Under the pieces are notes generated by a model, which saw only the letters and a list, made by a program, of their open reading frames with translations, was not told where the DNA came from and made no database searches. Positions 6,728 to 13,491 of a stretch of DNA of 15,347 nt are shown here, piece by piece. The DNA lies in the NCBI GenBank assembly GCA_012515455.1, contig JAAYYJ010000201.1:1-15347 (forward strand), given 5' to 3'. The DNA is from Oligosphaeraceae bacterium (GTDB lineage: Bacteria > Verrucomicrobiota > Lentisphaeria > Oligosphaerales > Oligosphaeraceae). Each line of letters begins with the position of its first letter. Within the stretch, counting starts at the first letter, position 1. The translations under genes were made by a program, and so were the position numbers.

Positions 6728-8154
6728 ACATTCACCTCACCCTGAGAGCAGAGCTCGCCGCGTTGATTCTTGATGCTGAAGTTCAGCAGATGCCAGCCCT
6801 TGATGATGGTTTCGCTGCTGAAGGAGATGAAAATTTCATCGCCGGCGTGGATGTCCTGGCTGAAGCGGATGGCATGGCCGAGCGCAAGGAATCCGGCCTG
6901 AACCCGGCCATCATGGTGAAATGAGTCCATCACCGCACCGGCTTGAGCCACCAATTCCGGAATTACCGCGCGGTCCAGAATGCCCCCGGAATGCAAAAAA
7001 CGGTTGTCGGGATGAATAACCGCGGAGATGAGGTTCACTGGCCCGGCCTGGAGGATTAGTTCCAGCATCGCCATCGGGGGGCGGTGGGGCATAAATGATT
7101 GCGCCGGCAGCGGCAGCGCCTGAATCTGGTCCTGCTTGCCGGCATTGTGCCAGCACAGCGGGTCGGAGGCCAGGTAGTCACCGGTCAGCTGATAGGCGGC
7201 ACCGCGGCAGCCATAGCAGGTCGATGCTTTGTCGCAGGTGCGGCAGGGCCCCTTGATCATTTCGCGGTGGTTCTTCAGGTCATTGATGATGTCGCTCTGG
7301 CTCAGAATCTGCCGCAGCGGTTTCTCCAGGAGGTTGCCGATTTTGAGGTCGAGGCCCACGCAGGGGAAGACATCGCCCCGGGCATTGACCAGGGCCGAAT
7401 AGATGTGCCGCAGGCATTTGCCGCCTACCAGAGGCGGCTGGGCTTCCCAGAGGTGCCCCAGGGAGCGGTCGTACTCCTGCAGCTCCAAAAAAATACTGTG
7501 CAGGCGCCGGATGTCGACGGTGAGCTCCTGGTGCTCCAGAAGGCGCCCTTGCGGGGTCATAATTTCGAAATACGGGGTGATGCAATTTTCCCGCAGGTAT
7601 TTCCAGAGATCGACGATGTCATCGAGGTTGTCCGCCGAAATGACGGTGCTGGCGCAGAGCATTTCGGAGGTGAAGCCGGCCTCCTTCAGGAGGCGCAGAG
7701 CGCGCAGGGAATTCTCCAGGGAATTTTTGACTCCGGTGAGGCGGTCATGCACCTCTGGATTGCGGGTGTTGAGTTTCACCACGACGCGGCAGGCATTCTG
7801 AAACAGGAATGCAGCCAGCTCCGGGCTCATCATCGAGCCGTTGGTGAAAATCTCGGCTCCCAGGCCGAGAGCACAAATCATCTCTACCTTCTCGCGCAGG
7901 CTGCGGTATAATAATGGCTCGCCCCCTAAAATGACGATTTTTCGGGCGCCCAGTTCGGCCGCCTGCTGCACTGCGGCAGCGATGACCCGGGGGTCGTAAT
8001 CGCTGCTCAGATCTTCGGTTGCTGCGGCATAGCAGTACGGGCAGCGGTAATTGCATTGCCGGTTGAACTCGATCTCCAGCGACAGCAGGCGGTTCTGCGC
8101 CGCTGCCTGCTCAATCTCAAGGTCGGTGAAATCAAATTTGCGGGGGTCGAACAT
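6715..8154 (-). CDS. Radical SAM/SPASM enzyme fused to a C-terminal ApeP-like hotdog dehydratase domain
   Basis: A 479-residue two-domain protein. Residues 24-340 are a radical SAM enzyme: CNYRCPYC gives C34, C38 and C41 (CX3CX2C), GGEP follows at 77-80, and a SPASM-like auxiliary cluster region holds C247, C265, C304, C307, C313, C316 and C334. From about residue 350 the sequence changes to a hotdog domain of the ApeP type: MPHRPPMAMLELI (H357 in PHRPPM) and later IPELVAQAGA with E400, the paired His/Glu region of that family. ApeP-type proteins work as 3-hydroxyacyl-ACP dehydratases or dehydratase partners. The join is continuous with no frameshift. A ribosome site, CCAGGA, lies 9 bases before the ATG; the gap to the ligase gene is 14 bp. 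The fusion suggests that the radical step acts on an ACP-bound acyl intermediate near dehydration. The radical reaction itself is unknown. Confidence 0.93.
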   Translation of the reverse strand: MFDPRKFDFTDLEIEQAAAQNRLLSLEIEFNRQCNYRCPYCYAAATEDLSSDYDPRVIAAAVQQAAELGARKIVILGGEPLLYRSLREKVEMICALGLGAEIFTNGSMMSPELAAFLFQNACRVVVKLNTRNPEVHDRLTGVKNSLENSLRALRLLKEAGFTSEMLCASTVISADNLDDIVDLWKYLRENCITPYFEIMTPQGRLLEHQELTVDIRRLHSIFLELQEYDRSLGHLWEAQPPLVGGKCLRHIYSALVNARGDVFPCVGLDLKIGNLLEKPLRQILSQSDIINDLKNHREMIKGPCRTCDKASTCYGCRGAAYQLTGDYLASDPLCWHNAGKQDQIQALPLPAQSFMPHRPPMAMLELILQAGPVNLISAVIHPDNRFLHSGGILDRAVIPELVAQAGAVMDSFHHDGRVQAGFLALGHAIRFSQDIHAGDEIFISFSSETIIKGWHLLNFSIKNQRGELCSQGEVNVCEV

Positions 8155-8168
8155 TATGTCAATCCTGG

Positions 8169-9458
8169 TCAGGGTTGCTTCTGGCGGAGATCGAAGAAGC
8201 GCATTGGTTTGCGCGATGTGCCGAAGACTTTCAGGCGTGCCTGCTCGCAGGACACGCAGTGCAGGTTGATATGCAGGCGGCTGCGGGCATACAGTGCCTC
8301 GCGGATATGCAGGCTGTCCAGGTCCCCCGAATGGAAGGAAATATAGAGGTCCAGCTCATCGGACAAGGCATCGCCGGAGACTTCCAGGTAGTAGTTGTCG
8401 ATGCCCGCAATGCCATCCAGGACATGAAAAAAAACATTGGGGAACAAGGTCGTGCCGCGTACTTTCAGCATTTGGGCCCGGCGTCCCAGTATCGGCCCCA
8501 GGCGCAAGGTGTTGCGCCCGCAGGCACACTTCTCCGGCAGCTGGAAGCTGATGTCGCCGGTACGGAAACGCAGCAGCGGCATGCCGGTCACTTGCAGAGG
8601 GGTCACGGTGACTTCACCGCACTGTCCTGGCGGCAGGGGCTGCCCGTCCTCGCCAATAATCTCCACGATGGCCAGGTCGGCGGGGGGATGTCCGCCGCAG
8701 CGCTGACGGCATTCGGTGAAGCTGGTGACCATTTCCGAAGAGGCATAAGTGGAGAATACCGCTCCGGGCCAGAATGTCTCCAGGATTTCTCCCAGCGGGG
8801 TCAATTGCATTTCGCGGTTGCGCAGGGGTTCGCCGATGCAGATCACCTGCCGGATGGCGCTGCTGTCAATACCTGAGTCACGCAGATGCTGCCCGAGTTT
8901 AGCCAGGAATGACGGTACCCCGACGATGCCGGTGATGCCGCCGGCGCGGATGATTTCGCTGTGGCTCTCCAGGCTGTTCAGGCCGTTCCTGACTGCCGTG
9001 GCACCGACTTTAAGCACTCCCAGGTAATAGGCCAGGCCGGCAATAAAGCAGCGGTCGATGGTGCAGGTCAGCAGGATGTTGTCGGAGGGCTGCATGCCGG
9101 TGGCCAGGAATCCCAGGGCGTCATTGTAGGCCAGGCGGTCGAGGTCCTGCCTGGTGTAGGTGATGCGGCAGGGATGCCCGGTGGTGCCGCTGGTGAAGCA
9201 AAGGTCGGCGATTTCAGTATCGGGTACGGCGGTGAAATCGCGGTTGTGTTGGGCCAGGTCACTTTTTGCGGTCAAGGGCAGGCTCGGGAGTTCCTCGAGT
9301 CTGAAGCTTTTCTCCGGCAGGTCTGCCAGGATGCGCCGGTAGTACGGCGAGTATTTCCGGCAATAGGCGAGGTGTTCATGCAGCAGCCGCTGCTGCTGTC
9401 GCCGGATGGTCTCGGTATCCTGGTAAGACAGATCATCTTCAATTCTGAATTTCTGCAT
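8169..9458 (-). CDS. Adenylate-forming ligase, phenylacetate-CoA ligase (PaaK)-like
   Basis: A 429-residue member of the ANL superfamily. Core motifs are present in order: the P-loop-like SGTTG at residues 90-94, YASSE at 238-242, FRTGD at 298-302 (D302 expected to bind the ribose), and GRRAQMLKVRG around 325-335, the hinge. The C-terminal subdomain ends with SRKPMRFFDLRQ, where the conserved Lys would act in adenylation. C250, C254, H257, C311 and C313 (CACGRN) are spaced like a metal site seen in some PaaK-like proteins; this is a guess. It probably activates a carboxylic acid (aryl or fatty acid) and loads it on the ACP encoded two genes upstream, as the ligase of aryl-polyene clusters does. 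The start overlaps the acyltransferase gene by 20 bp with only a weak ribosome site (GGGA). Confidence 0.88.
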   Translation of the reverse strand: MQKFRIEDDLSYQDTETIRRQQQRLLHEHLAYCRKYSPYYRRILADLPEKSFRLEELPSLPLTAKSDLAQHNRDFTAVPDTEIADLCFTSGTTGHPCRITYTRQDLDRLAYNDALGFLATGMQPSDNILLTCTIDRCFIAGLAYYLGVLKVGATAVRNGLNSLESHSEIIRAGGITGIVGVPSFLAKLGQHLRDSGIDSSAIRQVICIGEPLRNREMQLTPLGEILETFWPGAVFSTYASSEMVTSFTECRQRCGGHPPADLAIVEIIGEDGQPLPPGQCGEVTVTPLQVTGMPLLRFRTGDISFQLPEKCACGRNTLRLGPILGRRAQMLKVRGTTLFPNVFFHVLDGIAGIDNYYLEVSGDALSDELDLYISFHSGDLDSLHIREALYARSRLHINLHCVSCEQARLKVFGTSRKPMRFFDLRQKQP

Positions 9459-10191
9459 TGTCTAATTCCCGGTCCATGCTTTCGGTTTCCTGCCGGATTA
9501 ATTTGTAGACGCGCATTTTCACGCCGAAAGCAGTGGGGCAGCTGGCGGCCTCGGCGGGGGAGATCGCGGGGAGGAGGCGCATCATGATGGTTCGGCTTTT
9601 CCGGAACCGGAACTGCCGGGTGGGCAATCCCTCATTGCCGGCGATGCAGCAGGGATAAATCGGCAGCTGCAGTTCCCGGGCCAGATGGAAGACCCCGCTG
9701 CGGAACTTGTTCATGACTCTCCCCCCGGACCTGGTCCCTTCCGGAAAAGCCACCACGGAGACTCCGCGCGCAGTCAAGTCTTTGATGGTCGTCCGGAAGG
9801 TTTCGTAATCGGTCTGGGTGGCGTCGAGGTATTCCCCCAGTTTGGCGAAGTACCCGTAGAATTTCAGGCGCATGGGCCAGCCGTTGACAATCTGCACCAC
9901 TTCTTTCCCCAGCATCGAGACCAGAAACGGGTCTGAGGCCGAGCGGTGATTGCACACATAGACGCCGGGGCGCTGGTTATCCCCGCAGCGGTTCTCGAAG
10001 CGGACCCTGATAAAGGGCCGGATGGCGATGCGGACGATGGTCTGGCCATAAAACAAGATGATCTGGCGGATAATGTGCCCGCGGATACGGGCGGGCAGGA
10101 ACAGTGACAGGATATAGGGTATACCCGCAGTCAGGCAGTATAGAATCGTGGCCAGGACGATGGAGAGGTATATAAGGAAGGTTCGCGCCAT
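9439..10191 (-). CDS. Lysophospholipid acyltransferase family protein (PlsC-like)
   Basis: A 250-residue membrane-associated acyltransferase. It has an N-terminal hydrophobic segment (about residues 4-32), the catalytic HX4D motif NHRSASDP with H82 and D87, and the glycerophosphate/acceptor-binding motif FPEGTRS at 149-155. It would transfer an acyl chain from ACP or CoA to a hydroxyl acceptor at the cytoplasmic face of the inner membrane. In aryl-polyene-like clusters such an enzyme is thought to attach the polyene to a lipid anchor. Here it sits 10 bp after the ACP gene and overlaps the ligase gene by 20 bp, so a role in membrane anchoring of the product is a reasonable inference. No strong ribosome site precedes the ATG, so translation may depend on coupling with the ACP gene. 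It could instead serve general phospholipid synthesis, but its position argues against that. Confidence 0.88.
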   Translation of the reverse strand: MARTFLIYLSIVLATILYCLTAGIPYILSLFLPARIRGHIIRQIILFYGQTIVRIAIRPFIRVRFENRCGDNQRPGVYVCNHRSASDPFLVSMLGKEVVQIVNGWPMRLKFYGYFAKLGEYLDATQTDYETFRTTIKDLTARGVSVVAFPEGTRSGGRVMNKFRSGVFHLARELQLPIYPCCIAGNEGLPTRQFRFRKSRTIMMRLLPAISPAEAASCPTAFGVKMRVYKLIRQETESMDRELDNAEIQN

Positions 10192-10201
10192 GCGGGGTCA
10201 A

Positions 10202-10480
10202 TCAATCGCTGATTTTTGCCCTGAGGTCAGGGTTTTCTGCCACTAACTTCTCGCACAGGTCGTAGATGTCCTGCAGGGTGCGGATGGCCAGCACGTCTTT
10301 GTTTTCACGCAAGGACACCCCGAACTGGCGCTGCAGGCCGGTAATCAAATCCACGATATCCAGGCTGTCCAGGGCGAAATCCTCAAAAATGCGTTTTTCC
10401 GGGGTGAGTTCAGCCGGGTCGAGCTCGAATTGCTCCACGAATATTTGATTGACTTTGGCGATCAGTTTTTCCCGAGTCAT
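10202..10480 (-). CDS. Acyl carrier protein
   Basis: A 92-residue acidic, helical protein with the carrier motif ALDSLDIVDL; S39 is the predicted phosphopantetheine attachment site. Length and motif match dedicated ACPs of type II fatty-acid or polyene systems, with a charged C-terminal tail slightly longer than in FabD-linked AcpP. It would carry the growing acyl chain among the ketosynthases, dehydratases and ligase of this operon. A good ribosome site, AAAGGA, lies 6 to 8 bases before the ATG, stronger than those of its neighbours, as expected for a protein needed in excess. It is separated from the upstream ketosynthase by 44 bp, the largest gap within the operon. Only one ACP is visible, whereas aryl-polyene clusters often have two. 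Confidence 0.95.
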   Translation of the reverse strand: MTREKLIAKVNQIFVEQFELDPAELTPEKRIFEDFALDSLDIVDLITGLQRQFGVSLRENKDVLAIRTLQDIYDLCEKLVAENPDLRAKISD

Positions 10481-10504
10481 TTCCAGTCCTTTAGTAAAAA
10501 TATT

Positions 10505-10532
10505 CCGCCGGCCGAAATTGCGGTTCAGGCGG
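10505..10532 (-). promoter_or_regulatory. Possible hairpin between the KS and ACP genes (attenuator or processing site)
   Basis: On the minus strand a CCGCC/GGCGG stem encloses an inner CCG/CGG pair and is followed after two bases by ATTTTTAC. It overlaps the ketosynthase stop codon and precedes the strong ACP ribosome site. This could be a leaky terminator or an RNA-processing site that changes the ACP to KS ratio. The stem is short and interrupted, so chance is a serious alternative. Confidence 0.25.
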
Positions 10533-11763
10533 GCATTTTGAAGACCAGCGAGGCATTGACCCCACCGAAGGCAATGCAGTTCTTCAAGGCCGTTTTGATT
10601 TGGCGCTGTACCGGCGCAAGGGGCAGATTCAAACCGGCGCAGTCTTCGGCCACCTGCTCCAGGTTCCCGGTGGGGAGAATCACCCCGTGTCTGATCATCT
10701 CCAGCACTGCAGCGCTCTCCAGCGCACCCGAGGCCCCCAAGGTATGCCCGAGATGGCCCTTGCAGCTGGAGACCGGCACCCGGTCGGCAAAAATTGCCCG
10801 GATGGCTGCGGCCTCCTCCCGGTCTCCGGCTACGGTGCTGGTGGCATGAGCGCTGATGTAGTCCACCTCATCAGTCGAGACCTGTGCATCGTCCAGTGCC
10901 AGGCGCATGCAAGACTCGATGGAGGAGCTGTCGGACTGGCTGATCTGCGAACCGGTGCAGTTGGTGGCATAGCCGGCAATCTCCGCCAGGATGGGAGCAT
11001 TCCGCCGCTGCGCATGCTCATATTCTTCCAGCACCAGAATGCCGGCGCCTTCGCCGCAGACCAGTCCGCAGCGCCGGGCATCGAAGGGGCGCGACTGTTC
11101 CTGGGGCATCAGCTCACGGCTGTCTGCCAGGGCGTACAGATGGCGGAAGGAACTGACCACAATGGGCGTTACTTCGTCGGAGCCGCCAGCCAGAAAGACC
11201 TCCTGCCGGCCGGCCAGAATCTGTTCGTAGGCCAGCCCGATTGACTGCAGAGATGAGGCACAGGCGGAGCAAGGCGACAGCTGCACTCCGTTGATGCCAA
11301 AAAAATTAGCCACATTGAATGCGGATGAATGCGAGACAATGCGGAAAAACTGGCAGGCCGACAACTCATTGAAGCGCTTTTCGATGACCGCCTTGGTTGA
11401 TTCATAGACTTCTGATGAGCTGCCGATGGTGGAGCTGATGACGCATCCGGTCCGTCCGCCGGAGAGTTCTGCCGCGGACAAGCCGCTTTGTTCGACTGCG
11501 GCCTGGGCCGCCAGGGTTGCGAACAAGGCCGCATTACCCATCGAACGGCGGTAGTGCCGTGTGATGCTTTTGCTCATTTCCGGGGGTAGTTCGACGGGTG
11601 CGGCAGTCACATTATCAGGGCCGACGGGAATCTGTCCCTGCCATTCCGGCATGGCGCGGACAGCACTTCGCCCATCCAGCAAAGACTGATACAATGCATT
11701 TGCGGAGAATCCCAGCGCACTGATGACGCCAGCTCCGGTGATAACAATTCTTCTTTTGTTCAT
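10525..11763 (-). CDS. Beta-ketoacyl-ACP synthase, FabF-type (first gene of the operon)
   Basis: A 412-residue ketosynthase of full FabF length with an intact triad: C168 in PCSACASS, H306 in SAHATST, and H340 in KGHLGHTLGASG (K335 is also conserved). The N-terminus MNKRRIVITGAGVISALG is the classic FabF opening. It condenses malonyl-ACP with an acyl-ACP. It leads the minus-strand operon and is the first gene after the divergent regulatory region. The start was set at the ATG at 11763; a TTG two codons upstream would add only two residues, and neither has a clear ribosome site. The motif HATST in place of HGTGT is a variation seen in some polyene/PUFA-like ketosynthases. With the KS at 1141-2241, the cluster has two catalytic ketosynthases plus a CLF-like subunit. 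Confidence 0.95.
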   Translation of the reverse strand: MNKRRIVITGAGVISALGFSANALYQSLLDGRSAVRAMPEWQGQIPVGPDNVTAAPVELPPEMSKSITRHYRRSMGNAALFATLAAQAAVEQSGLSAAELSGGRTGCVISSTIGSSSEVYESTKAVIEKRFNELSACQFFRIVSHSSAFNVANFFGINGVQLSPCSACASSLQSIGLAYEQILAGRQEVFLAGGSDEVTPIVVSSFRHLYALADSRELMPQEQSRPFDARRCGLVCGEGAGILVLEEYEHAQRRNAPILAEIAGYATNCTGSQISQSDSSSIESCMRLALDDAQVSTDEVDYISAHATSTVAGDREEAAAIRAIFADRVPVSSCKGHLGHTLGASGALESAAVLEMIRHGVILPTGNLEQVAEDCAGLNLPLAPVQRQIKTALKNCIAFGGVNASLVFKMPA

Positions 11764-12014
11764 GCGCAAAAATCAGTCAGTGAGGGACAGAAGTGATGCA
11801 GTCGTCCGCGGGGGTAATAAGATGTACCGGCAAAAACGCGGGCTGGCCTTTGGAGTCTGAAAACAAGGCTCATAAAATAACATCAGTTATATTATATTCA
11901 AGTGTTTTGAGCATAAAAAGGCATTGCTGCGTTGCCAAACAACCTTCTGATGCTAAAGTATCCATGCACATCAGGGGTTGGTCCCCAGATAGTGCAAAAG
12001 GTAAAAGGCAGATT
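11764..12014. promoter_or_regulatory. Divergent intergenic region between the lipid operon and the epimerase-like gene
   Basis: This 251-bp region holds no convincing gene; a plus-strand frame stays open through it, but its residues look random. It contains an AT-rich core (about 11865-11965), unlike the GC-rich surroundings. On the minus strand there is a perfect TATAAT at 11896-11891 for the lipid operon, with only a weak -35 (TTTTTA, 3 of 6). On the plus strand TTGCCA (11932-11937) and TAAAGT (11954-11959) are spaced 16 bp, a plausible promoter for the epimerase-like gene. The promoter calls are by eye. Confidence 0.55.
11877..11890. promoter_or_regulatory. Short palindrome at the putative operon start site (candidate operator)
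   Basis: ATAAC-ATCA-GTTAT is a perfect 5-bp inverted repeat with a 4-bp spacer directly next to the minus-strand TATAAT, so it would cover the predicted transcription start of the lipid operon. That placement would suit a repressor. Short AT palindromes arise often by chance, and no matching regulator gene is in the window. Confidence 0.25.
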
Positions 12015-13016
12015 ATGAACAAGTGCAAGAAAGTTCTGGTCCTGGGGGCCACGGGGGCAATGGGGCAGTACTTGGTGCCGCTGCTGGCAGAACAGGGCTG
12101 CCAGGTGGATGCGGTGGCCCTGGACCGGTGCGAGGGGGCGCCGCCCGGGGTCCGCTGTCTGCAGGCTAATGCCAAGGCAAGCGAAAACCTGCTGCCGCTA
12201 TTGAGCAACGGCTATGACGGGATAGTCGATTTCCTGATTTACCGCAGCGCCGAACTGCCGTACTATCTGCCGCTGCTGCTCGATAATACGGAACATTATA
12301 TTTACCTCTCCAGCTACCGGGTCTACGACAATCTCGAATCTCCGGTCAAGGAGACCTCCGCCAGATTGATCGATGCTGCTGACAAAATTCTCCTGCGCAA
12401 TTCGGACGACTACTGTATCTGCAAGGCCCGGGGTGAGAATATCCTGTACGGCCTGGAGCAGCGGAACTGGACGGTGGTCCGCCCCGCAATCACTTACTCC
12501 CGTCTGCGCTACCAGCTGGTGACCCTGGAGGGGAAGGATACTCTGGGACGGGCCAGAGCGGGCAAAAAAGTTGTTTTACCGGAGCAGGCCCGGGAGGTCC
12601 CGGCCACTATGAGCTGGGCTGGGGATGTGGCCGCGATGATCGCCGGCCTGCTCTTCAAGCGCCAGTCTTTGGGGGAGACGTACACTGCTGCCACCGCCGA
12701 ACATCATACCTGGGGAGAAATCGCCGGGTATTACCAGGATCTCTGCGGGCTGGAGGCGGTCTGGGTCGACAAGGAGGAATATCTCCGCATCATTGACCCT
12801 GATGCCTACAATCTGGCGCCGCGCTGGCAGCTGGAGTATGACCGGTTGTTTGCGCGGGTGATGGACAACGCGAAGATTCTGGCCGCCACGGATATGAGAC
12901 AGTCCGGGCTGATGCCGCTTTATCAGGGCCTGAAGCAGGAAATAGAACGCTGCCCGACGGACCTGGTCTGGCCGGTCAATACCCGCATGGATGCCTTCCT
13001 CGAGTATCTGCGCTGA
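12015..13016 (+). CDS. NAD(P)-dependent epimerase/dehydratase-like extended SDR protein
   Basis: A 333-residue Rossmann-fold protein. The N-terminus KKVLVLGATGAMGQYL holds the nucleotide-binding GxxGxxG (G11, G14, G17). YIYLSSYRVYD (S99/S100) and the catalytic pair Y133 and K137 in YCICK match the Ser-Tyr-Lys set of extended SDRs. Later VRPAITY is the usual substrate-side strand. The product is unknown: a sugar-nucleotide or a lipid-linked substrate are both possible. The start MNKCKK was chosen because the Rossmann fold begins there and AAAAGG lies about 8 bases before it; the upstream in-frame stretch (74 residues) is not protein-like. The gene is transcribed away from the lipid operon with its own candidate promoter, so a functional link is possible but not shown. 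It is not a FabG-type ketoreductase. Confidence 0.87.
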   Translation: MNKCKKVLVLGATGAMGQYLVPLLAEQGCQVDAVALDRCEGAPPGVRCLQANAKASENLLPLLSNGYDGIVDFLIYRSAELPYYLPLLLDNTEHYIYLSSYRVYDNLESPVKETSARLIDAADKILLRNSDDYCICKARGENILYGLEQRNWTVVRPAITYSRLRYQLVTLEGKDTLGRARAGKKVVLPEQAREVPATMSWAGDVAAMIAGLLFKRQSLGETYTAATAEHHTWGEIAGYYQDLCGLEAVWVDKEEYLRIIDPDAYNLAPRWQLEYDRLFARVMDNAKILAATDMRQSGLMPLYQGLKQEIERCPTDLVWPVNTRMDAFLEYLR

Positions 13017-13091
13017 TCCGCCTGATGCATAATATGCTGCCCCGATACCGGCGCCGGGATTGCTTGGGGGGGCTGTATTTAGCCGGTGATT

Positions 13092-13126
13092 AAAAAGATG
13101 CAAGGGCTGAGGTTCAGCCCTTGCAT
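13092..13126 (-). terminator. Intrinsic terminator of the hcp-cupin unit (possibly bidirectional)
   Basis: A perfect 13-bp stem (13098-13110 with 13114-13126) with a 3-base loop. On the minus strand it is followed by CTTTTTAA, a good U-tract, so it ends the hcp-cupin transcript 20 bp after the cupin stop. On the plus strand it is followed by TGATATATAT, a poor tail, so it would stop the convergent epimerase transcript less well. Position and symmetry make this a confident call. Confidence 0.93.
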
Positions 13127-13146
13127 TGATATATATCCGGTCGTGA

Positions 13147-13491
13147 TCAATCGCCCACGAAGATGGTCTTCTTTTCCGGTCTCGGAGTCTTGATGACCAT
13201 CACCCGCAAAGGCGCGTCGCTCTGGTTGTACCAGCAGTGCAGGATGTCCTTTGGGCTTTCGACCAGAGTATCCCGGCCAATCGTCTGCTTTTCCTCGCCA
13301 ATTTCCACCACACCGGTGCCTTCCAGAACATAAAACACCACGTCTACCGGTGTAATATGGCGTTTCAGCGCCTGCCCGGGTTGCAGGGTGATGACCGTAA
13401 TCACCGCTTCCGGGCAGTCGTGGAGATTGCGGGCGTCGAGGTTGTGCGCCGTCGGCATGACCGCAGTGTCAGCGAGCTTCCTGGTTATCAT
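13147..13491 (-). CDS. Small cupin-domain protein
   Basis: A 114-residue single-domain cupin. The first motif region reads PGQALKRHITPVDVVFYVLEGTG: H45 is present, but the second His of the usual HXH is Thr47 and the Glu is not clear. The second motif region, SPKDILHCWYN, keeps H85 and N89. A full three-His, one-Glu metal site is therefore not evident; it may bind metal weakly, or serve as a ligand-binding or sensor protein. Its ATG directly follows the hcp stop (TAAATG, no gap), and a strong terminator follows, so the two form one transcript. It may protect, sense or accompany Hcp in nitrosative stress, but that is inference. No signal peptide. Confidence 0.85.
   Translation of the reverse strand: MITRKLADTAVMPTAHNLDARNLHDCPEAVITVITLQPGQALKRHITPVDVVFYVLEGTGVVEIGEEKQTIGRDTLVESPKDILHCWYNQSDAPLRVMVIKTPRPEKKTIFVGD

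Noticed and set aside
11793..12014. N-terminal extension of 74 residues on the epimerase-like protein
   Set aside because: It lies upstream of the Rossmann fold start, runs through the AT-rich promoter region, and has no hydrophobic or domain pattern; the ATG at 12015 has a ribosome site.
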